Shown in pieces: positions 1 through 8,313 of a stretch of 64,000 nt of DNA. Positions within the stretch are counted from its first letter, which is position 1. The number at the start of each line of letters is the position of its first letter. Origin of the DNA: Olavius algarvensis Delta 4 endosymbiont (lineage in GTDB: Bacteria > Desulfobacterota > Desulfobacteria > Desulfobacterales > CAJINA01); assembly GCA_905176665.1 (NCBI GenBank), contig CAJINA010000149.1, forward strand, positions 186,001 to 250,000. The letters are read 5' to 3'. Under the pieces are notes generated by a model. It saw only the letters and a list, made by a program, of their open reading frames with translations. It had not been told where the DNA came from and searched no databases. Both the position numbers and the translations under genes were made by a program.

Positions 1-291
1 CGCCCGCTCAACGCCGGACAAAGCGTGGGTGGCCGATATGACCGCCACGCCTTTTTCTTCCAGCTGTTTGCGTGTACGGTAAGGCATGATCGGTTTAAAC
101 GGTTCAATGTATCCGTGGTGGTAGGTCACCGCCGTAATGCGAAAATCTTTAAAAATGTCCAGGGCGATGAAGGCGGTTTCACCGGATGTGGAGGCCAGTA
201 CGACCTCATCCAGCCCAAGCTCCCGGGCTCTGTCATATGCAGCAGTTAATGTTTCCCGGGTATTGACTTTGCCAGGCTGATCAAAATACAT
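1..291 (-). CDS. Pyruvate kinase C-terminal-like domain protein (partial, runs off the left edge)
   Basis: Ninety-seven N-terminal residues are visible, starting MYFDQPGKVNTRETL at an ATG preceded by a good GGAGG six bases upstream. The segments VVLASTSGETAFIAL and TYHHGYIEPFKP resemble stand-alone proteins with the alpha/beta fold of the pyruvate kinase C-terminal domain. These lack the catalytic barrel, so pyruvate kinase activity is not expected; their physiological role is not established. The gene stays open to base 1, so its C-terminus lies outside the window. The family call is by recognition of the N-terminal pattern only. Confidence 0.6.
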   Translation of the reverse strand, partial: MYFDQPGKVNTRETLTAAYDRARELGLDEVVLASTSGETAFIALDIFKDFRITAVTYHHGYIEPFKPIMPYRTRKQLEEKGVAVISATHALSGVERA

Positions 292-430
292 GTGAACCTC
301 CGTTTAGATATGGATAATCTTTACAAATCGCGATTGATGCGGTTAACATAATAGCCCTGTTGGGCAAGGTCAAGCCTGCATATGGGCTCATTTGTTCAAT
401 TTGGTGTCGGCGAATTTTTGGAGGGGGGAC

Positions 431-664
431 ATGAAGGACATTCAACAGGAACAGCTTGATATCCTGAAAGATATGGTGAAACTGAATGCCATTATCGCCA
501 CGGAGCTTATCCAGCTGGTGGAAAATTCAAGTCAGCAGTTGCGTGGGGCCATTCCGGACAGCTGTAAAACCCAGCATGGCGAGCTGCGCAAACAGGTGGT
601 GGAAATCGCCGAAAAATGGAATGATAACTGCGAGATGCTCAGGCAGCATAATTTGAATCACTAA
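431..664 (+). CDS. Small hypothetical protein, 77 aa
   Basis: The start chosen is the ATG in gaggggggacATGAAGGAC, where a G-rich Shine-Dalgarno sits directly upstream; an earlier in-frame ATG at 392 lacks one. The product MKDIQQEQLDILKDMVKLN is mostly helical, with glutamine- and glutamate-rich stretches and two cysteines, no signal peptide and no membrane segment. I recognise no domain. It stands alone between the leftward pyruvate-kinase-like gene and a repeat element at 684-904. A short coiled-coil or adaptor protein is possible, but no function can be assigned. Confidence 0.55.
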   Translation: MKDIQQEQLDILKDMVKLNAIIATELIQLVENSSQQLRGAIPDSCKTQHGELRKQVVEIAEKWNDNCEMLRQHNLNH

Positions 665-683
665 AGCGCAAGCATCAAAACCT

Positions 684-904
684 ATGCATCGCGCGGAGGC
701 GCAGAGACGCAGGGACGTCTTCCTTCCAGTGAAAAACCAAGCGAACAGTCCAGCTCCGCTGGGAAACCATGAATTGTTTCCCGCTATGCGGGATAAAACC
801 AAAACCCAACGTGAATTGTTGTTGAATTGGGTTTTCGCGCGACAGCGCAGCACATAATTGATTTTTTGTTTTCTCTGCGTCTCTGCGTCTCCGCGCGATG
901 CATA
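684..904. repeat. Inverted-repeat element, CGCAGAGG-unit family, copy 1
   Basis: The left arm TATGCATCGCGCGGAGGCGC continues into GCAGAGACGCAG, and the right arm near 871-904 is its reverse complement with one mismatch. Arms are built from 8-9 base units related to CGCAGAGA. The middle is unique apart from small inner inverted repeats. Related copies lie at 23243, 39421, 42709 and 56844. Confidence 0.85.
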
Positions 905-935
905 GATGCTAAGTGATCGGGAAGGAGACCATCCG

Positions 936-1775
936 ATGATCATCGATGTACATGTTCATATCTTTCCTCGCAGAATCCGTGAAAATAAAGCCACGTATTT
1001 TCAATACGAACCGGCCTTTGAGCTTTTATACGGTTCCGATGCCTCCAACATGGCCAGCACCGAAGATGTCCTGGCCATGTTGGATGAACAAGGGGTGGAC
1101 AAAGCGGTTGTTTGTGGTTTTCCCTGGGCCAATATGTCCACGTGCAAGCTGAACAACGACTATGTATTGAACGCTGTCACCAAGCATCCGGACCGATTGG
1201 CAGCCATGGGTTGTTTCGACCCGCTCACCACCCACTACGAACAGGAAGTGGAACGCTGTGCCAACGCAGGGGCCTCCGGCATGGGCGAACTAGCTTTCTA
1301 TCGCTCCGGAATCGATAAACGCTGCCGCGACCAATTGGAACCGGCCATGGAGATCTGCCGGGAAAAAGACCTGCCGGTCATGATCCACACCAACGAACCG
1401 GTGGGTCACAAGTACCCCGGCAAAACGCCCAACACCCTGATCCAGATCTATAACCTGATAAAACAATATCCGGAAAACAAGCTGATTCTGGCCCATTGGG
1501 GCGGCGGCATTTTCTTCTATAACTTATTGAAAAAGGAAGTGAAACCCTCACTATCCAACGTGTGGTACGATACTGCGGCCTCGCCCTTTTTATACCGTCC
1601 GGACATCTATCGGCTGGCCGTCGACCTGGCCGGGATGGACCGCATCCTTTTCGGAACGGACTATTGCCTGCTCAAGCCGGATCGCTATTTCAAGGAGATG
1701 GATGAAGCCGGACTGAGCGCTGAGGAAAAAGCCGCTATTTGTGGTGGGAATGCGATGGCGCTTTTCGGTTTGTAG
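936..1775 (+). CDS. Amidohydrolase family protein (amidohydrolase 2 / ACMSD-like)
   Basis: A 279-residue TIM-barrel metal-dependent hydrolase. The N-terminal DVHVHIFP gives the HxH metal ligands (H6, H8); further expected ligands lie in VMIHTNEPVGH, in LILAHWGGG, and in the aspartate of ILFGTDYCL. This pattern fits the amidohydrolase-2 family, which includes decarboxylases and lactonases; the substrate cannot be read from sequence. The ATG at 936 follows GGAGACC and is preferred to an upstream in-frame ATG at 906 that lies on the edge of the repeat element. The gene is monocistronic, cytoplasmic and of normal family length. Confidence 0.8.
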   Translation: MIIDVHVHIFPRRIRENKATYFQYEPAFELLYGSDASNMASTEDVLAMLDEQGVDKAVVCGFPWANMSTCKLNNDYVLNAVTKHPDRLAAMGCFDPLTTHYEQEVERCANAGASGMGELAFYRSGIDKRCRDQLEPAMEICREKDLPVMIHTNEPVGHKYPGKTPNTLIQIYNLIKQYPENKLILAHWGGGIFFYNLLKKEVKPSLSNVWYDTAASPFLYRPDIYRLAVDLAGMDRILFGTDYCLLKPDRYFKEMDEAGLSAEEKAAICGGNAMALFGL

Positions 1776-1805
1776 ATAGATAATTAACGCGCAGACTTTC
1801 CCAAG

Positions 1806-1881
1806 CGTCATTCCGGCGAAAGCCGGAATCCAGAATTATTTCCATGTTGTTTATGGCTGCCGGATCAAGTCCGGCATGACG
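1806..1881. repeat. Imperfect palindromic intergenic repeat
   Basis: CGTCATTCCGGCGAAAGCCGG near 1806 and CCGGATCAAGTCCGGCATGACG near 1860 form nested inverted repeats, with outer CGTCAT paired to ATGACG. The sequence resembles the widespread proteobacterial GTCATTCCGGCGAAAGCCGGAATCC repeat class. It sits between convergent genes and may also act as a transcript end. Confidence 0.65.
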
Positions 1882-1918
1882 GCAGCGGAAATTCGGATGG
1901 TTATTAAGTAGCTGACTT

Positions 1919-2581
1919 TTAAGGGAAAAGAGCATTTAATTTAGTAATAATGTCATGACCGCGGCTTTGATGCTCTGGCGGCAGGAGGATCATTTCGATG
2001 GGGCGGTTGGAGATGCGACTGCTTTTTTCTGCGCCAGGAGTTCTTGGTAGCAGCATATCGATCAGGTTGCCCGTATAGCCACTGACATCGGCGTGCTCGA
2101 TGAACTGCATGAAAACCGTATTCAGGGATAACAAATGATCGTCTATTTCCGCCTGACCGTCTTGCTGGCAGACGGTTTTGGAAACCATGCAGCGGCAGGC
2201 GAAGGGCCGGACCGCATAAATAGAGCAGCGATGATCAACCAAAAACGGGCACGGCCGCCAATCGGGATTGACGGTTTCTTCCGGCGGTTCTTTTCCGAGA
2301 CGGCAAAGATGTGCCAGGCCGTTGGTTGTTACCAGCGGTTGGAAGCGGGGTAAGTTTTTGGCTGCCGTGAGGCTATCATCCAAATCGGGCCGATCAGCCT
2401 TTTTGAGGTGGTTGGAAATCAGGACGGCCTCCAGGGAGGTCAGGCTTACATTGCGGGTACAGCACACATCGCACCCGGCCCGACAGGCCAGGTCCAGGGT
2501 CTGCATAAGGTCGGCATGCAGGGTGTAAATGGCTTCAAGGGTTGCGAGCTTTTTCAATCTGTTTTCGTTGATAGTAACCAT
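1919..2581 (-). CDS. YkgJ family cysteine-cluster (metal-chelating) protein
   Basis: About 220 residues. Cysteines are clustered as CRAGCDVCCTRNVSL in the N-terminal third and CPFLVDHRCSIYAVRPFACR in the middle, the signature of the YkgJ / zinc- or iron-chelating family (formerly UPF0153). The N-terminus is a helical segment without signal peptide. I start it at the ATG giving MVTINENRLKKL; a longer frame to 2653 runs into repeat DNA and looks non-coding. No strong Shine-Dalgarno precedes either start, so the start is uncertain. It is convergent with the upstream amidohydrolase. Members are thought to bind Zn or Fe, but the cellular role is unknown. Confidence 0.75.
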   Translation of the reverse strand: MVTINENRLKKLATLEAIYTLHADLMQTLDLACRAGCDVCCTRNVSLTSLEAVLISNHLKKADRPDLDDSLTAAKNLPRFQPLVTTNGLAHLCRLGKEPPEETVNPDWRPCPFLVDHRCSIYAVRPFACRCMVSKTVCQQDGQAEIDDHLLSLNTVFMQFIEHADVSGYTGNLIDMLLPRTPGAEKSSRISNRPIEMILLPPEHQSRGHDIITKLNALFP

Positions 2582-2636
2582 GCGGGCTTTTTGACATATT
2601 CTGGTTTTTAAAGAAAGGTTTTTAGCCAGAAGACTG

Positions 2637-2755
2637 AAGGCTGAAGTCAGCAAAACCTAAAATCAGGGCCTTTCTGACTTCTGATGTCAGACTTCTGACT
2701 ACTGGCAGTTTTCTTGACGGGAGGGACCGGGGGAGGGTGAACGACCAGGATAGCA
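2637..2755. repeat. Short-unit inverted repeat with AAAACC core, plus GGGAGGG repeat
   Basis: GACTGAAGGCTGAAGTCAG, then AAAACC, then complementary units such as TTCTGACTTCTGATGTCAG. A second repeat type follows (CTTGACGGGAGGGACC, then GGGGGAGGGTGAACGACC), related to stretches near 47905, 50268 and 60121. It fills the divergent gap upstream of the DUF362 gene. Confidence 0.6.
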
Positions 2756-2807
2756 AGCTGGTTGAAGGCAAAAGTTAGAAAAGATTTAATTTTTCAAGGG
2801 GGATACG

Positions 2808-3914
2808 ATGTCCAGTAATGTTTACTTTTCAGATTTGAGAGCCTCGTTTAAAGAAAACCTGGTGACTCGGCTGGGCCGGCTCATGACGCGGGCGGGGTTG
2901 ATGAATGTTGTCGGTAGCCGTGAACTGGTGGCGGTCAAGCTCCATTTCGGAGAACTTGGCAATACCGCCTTTATCCGTCCGGTATTTCTGAGAAAAATAG
3001 TTGAAACCATTGCTTCGGAAGGCGGGCAGCCCTTTCTGACCGACGCCAACACCCTCTACACGGGAACGCGCAGTGATGCCCCCAATCACCTGAAAACCGC
3101 TATCCAGAATGGGTTTTCCTATTCAGTGGTGGATGCCCCCCTGGTCATCGCCGACGGCCTGCGCGGCAAATCGGAGACCGCTGTAAAGGTAGGCCTCAAG
3201 AATTTCAAGGATGTGTACATTGGCAAGGAGATCGTGGAGGCGGACGCCCTTGTCTCGGTGGCCCACTTCAAGGGGCATGAACTCTCCGGGTTCGGGGGCG
3301 CTCTGAAAAATCTCGGCATGGGGTGCGCCTCCCGTAAAGGCAAGCTGGCCCAGCACTCAACCGTCAGCCCCAAGGTCAAACGCAAACGCTGCGTGGCCTG
3401 CGAGGAGTGCCTGCCCCATTGTTCCCAGACAGCCATCGCAATGGTAGATGAAAAAGCGCAAATCGACCCCGAAAAATGCATCGGCTGCGGCGAATGCATC
3501 CTGATCTGCCCCAACGAAGCCATTCAGATCCAGTGGAACCAGTCCATTCCGGTGTTTCTTGAAAACATGATGGAATATACCGTGGGGGTGCTCCAGAATA
3601 AACCGGGTAAGTTGCTCAACATCAATTTCATCACCGATGTCTCACCGGCCTGCGATTGCTATCCCTTCAACGATGCGCCGATAGTGCGTGATATCGGGAT
3701 TCTGGCCTCCACGGACCCGGTGGCCATCGATCAGGCCTCCATGGACCTGGTCAACAATGAGCACGGCCTGCCGGGTTCCTGTCTGAAAAAGAACACCGAG
3801 CCGGGTGGCGACAAGTTCCGGGCCATTTATGAAAAGGTGGATTGGGCTTACCAGTTGGAGTACGCTGAAAAGATCGGATTGGGGAGTCGGGAATATAACC
3901 TTGAATCAATCTAA
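2808..3914 (+). CDS. DUF362 domain-containing 4Fe-4S protein
   Basis: A 368-residue cytoplasmic protein. The N-terminal and C-terminal parts make a DUF362 domain (VAVKLHFGELGN at the start, DIGILASTDPVAIDQA near the end), interrupted by a two-cluster ferredoxin insert around residues 195-235 with CVACEECLPHC and CIGCGECILICPN. Such proteins are common in anaerobic Desulfobacterota and archaea and are presumed electron carriers or redox enzymes, but the reaction is unknown. The ATG follows AAGGGGGATACG, a strong Shine-Dalgarno. The gene is monocistronic and convergent with the transporter downstream. Confidence 0.85.
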   Translation: MSSNVYFSDLRASFKENLVTRLGRLMTRAGLMNVVGSRELVAVKLHFGELGNTAFIRPVFLRKIVETIASEGGQPFLTDANTLYTGTRSDAPNHLKTAIQNGFSYSVVDAPLVIADGLRGKSETAVKVGLKNFKDVYIGKEIVEADALVSVAHFKGHELSGFGGALKNLGMGCASRKGKLAQHSTVSPKVKRKRCVACEECLPHCSQTAIAMVDEKAQIDPEKCIGCGECILICPNEAIQIQWNQSIPVFLENMMEYTVGVLQNKPGKLLNINFITDVSPACDCYPFNDAPIVRDIGILASTDPVAIDQASMDLVNNEHGLPGSCLKKNTEPGGDKFRAIYEKVDWAYQLEYAEKIGLGSREYNLESI

Positions 3915-3994
3915 GTCGTGACCACAAATAATCAGGTTTAAGGTAGAAGATCTAGGGCATAAGGGGGTAGAAGGTTTAAGTGGAAAGGTCTTTC

Positions 3995-4963
3995 TTATAC
4001 CTTCGACCTGATCTTTTCTTCCTTCCGCCGAAACCGGTGCGCCACAATCGTATCCATAATCATCTGGGTTAAATGATAACAGATGGCCGGAATCAGGGCC
4101 ATGGGGTAGGCGGTCGCAAAATAGCCGGCCCAGACCAGGTAGGAGATGGTCAGAGTTTTCTGGGAGGTGTGGATTGTGAATGCCGACGTAGAAGGGCGGT
4201 CCAGCTTCAGTAGTTTGGATATCCCGAAGTTCATGGCCAGAATCAGGATGTGCAGGCCGATCATGAATCCGAATACCAGGGCCAGCACAGGTCCCACTTC
4301 TAAAATCTTTCCGGTGGAACTGGCTACGGCGTTTAGAATGATCAGCAGGACAATGGCCTGGTTGAAGATGGAAAAAGCCTTACCGTAGGGCGCGATCATC
4401 TCCTTCAATTTCGGCCGCAGGATCTGCCCGATCAGGGTCGGGATGAGGACCTTGATCGTCAGCCCGGTGAGCATCTGCAGGACGGGCAGTTCGATCACCG
4501 TATCGCCGAATTGCAAAAAGAGGTTCAGCACAAAGGGAATGGTCAGAATCGACATGAAGTTGCAGAGCACGCAGATAAACAGGCTCAGGGGCACATTGCC
4601 CAGGGCAATGGCCGTCATCACCGTTCCCGAGGCGACTGTTACCGGGGCCACCCCGATGATCAGGGCCCCGATGGAAAAATCCGGCCAGGGTTTGAAAGCC
4701 AGCTGCGCCAGAAAATAGGCCAGGCCGGGAAAAATAAACAGCGACGACAACAGGGCGGCGGTCAGGACCTTGACGTTTTTCAGCTGTTCCAGCAGGCTCG
4801 ACGTTTCCAGGGTCAACCCGGTAATGAAAAAGGTCAGGAAGATCCCGATATTCAGGACCTTGTAGGCGCGCATGAACAGTCCTACCCCCGGAAGCGTAAA
4901 AGCGATGAGGATCATGACAGCAATGCCGATGAAGAACCACTGCTTTTTCAACTGAGCGACCAC
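3995..4963 (-). CDS. Bile acid:sodium symporter (SBF/BASS) family transporter
   Basis: A 322-residue inner-membrane protein with about nine to ten hydrophobic helices. Starting as MVAQLKKQWFFIGIAVMIL, it shows LTFFITGLTLETS and PVTVASGTVMTAIALGN, typical of the SBF-like fold with two inverted repeats and conserved helix-breaking loops. The substrate is likely an organic anion taken up with sodium, but it cannot be named. Translation starts at a GTG preceded by GGGAAGGAAATTCAAGC; no ATG alternative is nearby. It stands alone on the minus strand, with no regulator beside it. Confidence 0.8.
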   Translation of the reverse strand: MVAQLKKQWFFIGIAVMILIAFTLPGVGLFMRAYKVLNIGIFLTFFITGLTLETSSLLEQLKNVKVLTAALLSSLFIFPGLAYFLAQLAFKPWPDFSIGALIIGVAPVTVASGTVMTAIALGNVPLSLFICVLCNFMSILTIPFVLNLFLQFGDTVIELPVLQMLTGLTIKVLIPTLIGQILRPKLKEMIAPYGKAFSIFNQAIVLLIILNAVASSTGKILEVGPVLALVFGFMIGLHILILAMNFGISKLLKLDRPSTSAFTIHTSQKTLTISYLVWAGYFATAYPMALIPAICYHLTQMIMDTIVAHRFRRKEEKIRSKV

Positions 4964-5068
4964 GCTTGAATTTCCTTCCCATCAAAAGAGCTTAGAGCCT
5001 GACCAAGGTCCCACCCTTATACCATTTCACCCCCTGTTTCAAAGGATTTGTGGCCGGCCGCCGGTTGA

Positions 5069-5076
5069 CATATAGT
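5069..5076 (+). promoter_or_regulatory. CATATAGT box, single copy
   Basis: GGTTGACATATAGTGTG contains a TTGACA -35-like element fused to the CATATAGT box that recurs in pairs at 21998, 26749 and (inverted) 34076. It lies about 130 bases upstream of the broken CHAT gene. No clear -10 follows at 17 bases. Confidence 0.3.
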
Positions 5077-5206
5077 GTGCCATTGGGTACTCGATTATAA
5101 GAAGACCCAACCAAACAGACCATCTTTTGAAAGCGCCAGCAAGGCAACGTTAGCTTGTTGTCCAGTTTCTCTGCGACCAACTTTTCGACGGAAAATGGAG
5201 GTGCCG

Positions 5207-8200
5207 ATGTTCAAGCGTTCACGCCTATCATATAGCCAACCCCCTGTTATTGTGATTCTTATAGTTCCGATAGGATACATGGCCGGCTGTAAGACTACCT
5301 CAGAAATTTCCTTGGCGGATGCCCAGAAAATCAGTGCAGTTGGTCAGGATGGGGTCGCCCCGCCGCCGCGGGCCGGGATCATGGAATTGATCAATCCCAA
5401 ATACCTGGAAGGCTTTGAGCAGGAAGTCTGCAATGACACCCCACCAGAGCAACTGGATATCAACAAGCAGATAAAAAAGATCAAAGACGGCTGCGGAGGA
5501 TACATTTCGGGATATGAATTTTGCTTGTCAGGCCGTCTGTTTATGCAAGGCCGGGAAGCCCTTAACGGAGGCCAGTATACAGATGCGATCACCTTGCTTA
5601 AAGCCGCCCTGGCCGAGGATAAGGGAAAAGGAGACGAGCGCTACCGTCCTTACCTGGCTGCCAGCTACGCGGCCATCGGTGATTTTACCGCCGCCCGGTT
5701 CAGTATGGGCGGTGGCAACTCCCATTTTTATCGCTCCCTTTCCGGCAAGTACCAGGTGGAGGTCAATTACCAGGTGGGCCAGGCCACGCTGAATCGCATC
5801 CGCGGCAAGTACAACAAAGCGGAACACCACTACCGCAAGGCCATGAAGCTGTGTGACAAGGGGCGCGAGTTAACCGGACACAAGGTATTTTACGATACCG
5901 TATCCCAATTTATGCCTGATTTTGGTGAGGTCCTGATGATGCAGGGCCGTCCGGTGGAAGCCGAGCTCGTGCTGCGCAGATCGCTAAAGCGGGCCGGCTA
6001 TGATCTGGCCGGAATAAATGCCCGCCTCAGGGGAATGGTCAACCTGGGACGGGTATATTATCAGCAAGGGCGATACGACGATGCCGCCACCATGATCAAA
6101 GCGGCCGTCGGTGGCTACCGGTTTTATCGCGACAAATGCTCGAACCTCGATCTGAATGTTGCCTATCAGCACCTGGCCCGCGTTTTAATTGCCCAGGAAC
6201 AACCGGCGGCGGCGTTGGAACAGTTTGAGCAAATCAGGCGGAACTTGCGCCATACCCCCCGCATCTTCGAGGTGCGTTTCGCCGATGATCCGGATTGGGC
6301 TTTTGCCCTGCTGGCCAACCGTCAATACCCTGCAGCGGAAACCAAGCTGGCCAAGTCTTTGAAAGCGACCGCAAAACAATTCGGAAACAGTCACCACAAA
6401 ACAGTGGAAGTAAGGGGACTTTTGGCCGTGGCCCAATTTCGGCTTTCAAAATTGGACCAGGCCGGCCGGAATTTCAAGCAGGCATTACCAATTTTAGTGG
6501 CTTATCAACGTGAAGCAGCAGGACAAGCCAATACCCGGGTGGCTTTCAACCGGCGACTGGCTCGGATTGCCGAAGCATATATGGCATTTATCTACACCAC
6601 CCAGGGCGGAGGTGAAAAAGCAGCGATAAAAACATTTCCCCTGGCCGATACCATCCGCGGACAGGTCGTCCAGCAGGCAGTCATTGCCAGTAGTTTACGG
6701 GTAGCGGCCCGGGACAGCCGCCTGGCCGGGCTGGTGCGCCGGGTCCAGGATGCCGACAAGAAAATTACCGCTTTGAACGCGGTGTTGCTGAATGCAAAAT
6801 CACAGAAAGATGGGGGCGGCAAACGGGCTGAGAGTCTGGGTGCAGAGATCCAGCAGCTCAAGCAGGCCCGGGGGTTCTGCTGGATGAAATCGAAAAGGGC
6901 TTTCCGGCTTACGCCGAACTTACCCGGCCGCGACCCAAAAAACTGGCTGAGATAAAATCCGTCCTCAAACCGGACGAAGCCCTACTGGCCTTTTATATCG
7001 GCCATGAAAACACCTTCGTCTGGTCGGTTGCCGGCCAGGGCCCCTCCGGGTTTGCGATGCTGGAGTTGAGCACTACCGATATCAGCCAGCGGATTATATC
7101 GATCCGGAAAAGCCTGACTCCCAAAGGTCGCCAATTGAGTGACCTCCCACGCTTTGATCTGCCGGCTGCCCAGTAATTATACCAGGGCCTGCTGGTGCCG
7201 GTACATTCTGCCTGGAAAGGTGCAAAAACCCTGATCATCGTACCCCATGGGCCATTGGGTCACCTGCCCTTTGGTCTGCTGGTAACCGCCGACAACATCC
7301 CTAAATCCACTGGGCAAGTGCCTTTGACAGGTTACCGCAAGGTTCCCTGGCTTATACGCGACTACAGTATCAACGTGCTGCCGTCATCGGGGACACTGTT
7401 GACAATGCGACAACTCCCTGAATCAGATCCAAAGCGTCGCCCCTTTGCGGGCTTCGGCGACCCGGTTTTCAATCAACACCAGGCTGCGGTCCTGTCTGCT
7501 AATCAGGCGATTACGGGAAAGATATCAACCCGCGCCATCCGCATCACAAAAGAAGCTTCCCTTGATGAGGGCCAATTGACCACTGCTACCCTGGAGATGC
7601 TCCAGCCCTTACCGGACACCCGGGAAGAGGTCCTGTCCATCGCCCGGGCTTTGAATGCGGATATGGTCCAAGATGTCTTCCTGGGGCAGTCCGCGAGCGA
7701 AATGGCCGTGAAGAAAACAGACCTGTCCGACCGCCGGGTCCTGGTCTTTGCCACCCACGGCCTGGTGCCGGGCGACCTGGACGGGCTGAGACAACCGGCC
7801 CTGGCGCTTTCTTCCCCTATGGTGACGGGGGATGCCGACAACGACGGCATTTTGACCATGGGCGAAATCATGGGATTGCGTTTGAATGCTGACTGGGTGG
7901 TCCTCTCAGCCTGCAACACGGCTGCCGGTCAAGGGGCGGGCAGCGAGGCGGTTTCCGGGTTGGGCCAGGCATTTTTCTATGCCGGTACCCGGGCGCTATT
8001 GGTTAGCAACTGGCCGGTGGAAAGTGCTTCGGCGAAACTGCTCACCACGGAGCTGTTTCGCCAGCAGGAGGCCGATCCTACCCTTTCCCGGGCGGTAGCC
8101 CTGCAGAAAAGCATGCTCAAACTCCTGGATAAGGGCGTTTACCGGGAACCTAAAACTAACCAGGCTGTATACGCCTATGCCCACCCCATGTTCTGGGCGC

Positions 8201-8232
8201 CGTTTTCGCTGGTAGGGGAAGGCTCAAAATAG
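5207..8232 (+). pseudogene. TPR-CHAT lipoprotein, broken by a frameshift and an in-frame stop
   Basis: A full-length relative of the intact gene at 8314. ATG 5207 follows GGAGGTGCCG and encodes a lipoprotein signal ending YMAGC, then TPR-like helices. Near 6870-6874 the run of five G is one base short of the frame seen in the paralog, so translation shifts and ends at 6955. The original frame resumes and meets an extra TAA codon at 7174-7176, exactly between residues matching HQ and LYQ of the paralog, then stays open to 8232. The C-terminal CHAT half keeps both the His (FATHGLVPGDL) and the Cys (LSACNTAAGQG). A GTG at 7195 could in principle start a free CHAT fragment. Two independent lesions argue against a single sequencing error. 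Confidence 0.8.
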
Positions 8233-8313
8233 TGTTTTGGAAAGAGGACTGTCTAATCGACCGAGCCTATGGCAGTCTCTGCGTGATACTATTGATTACT
8301 TTGGAGAAAATAA

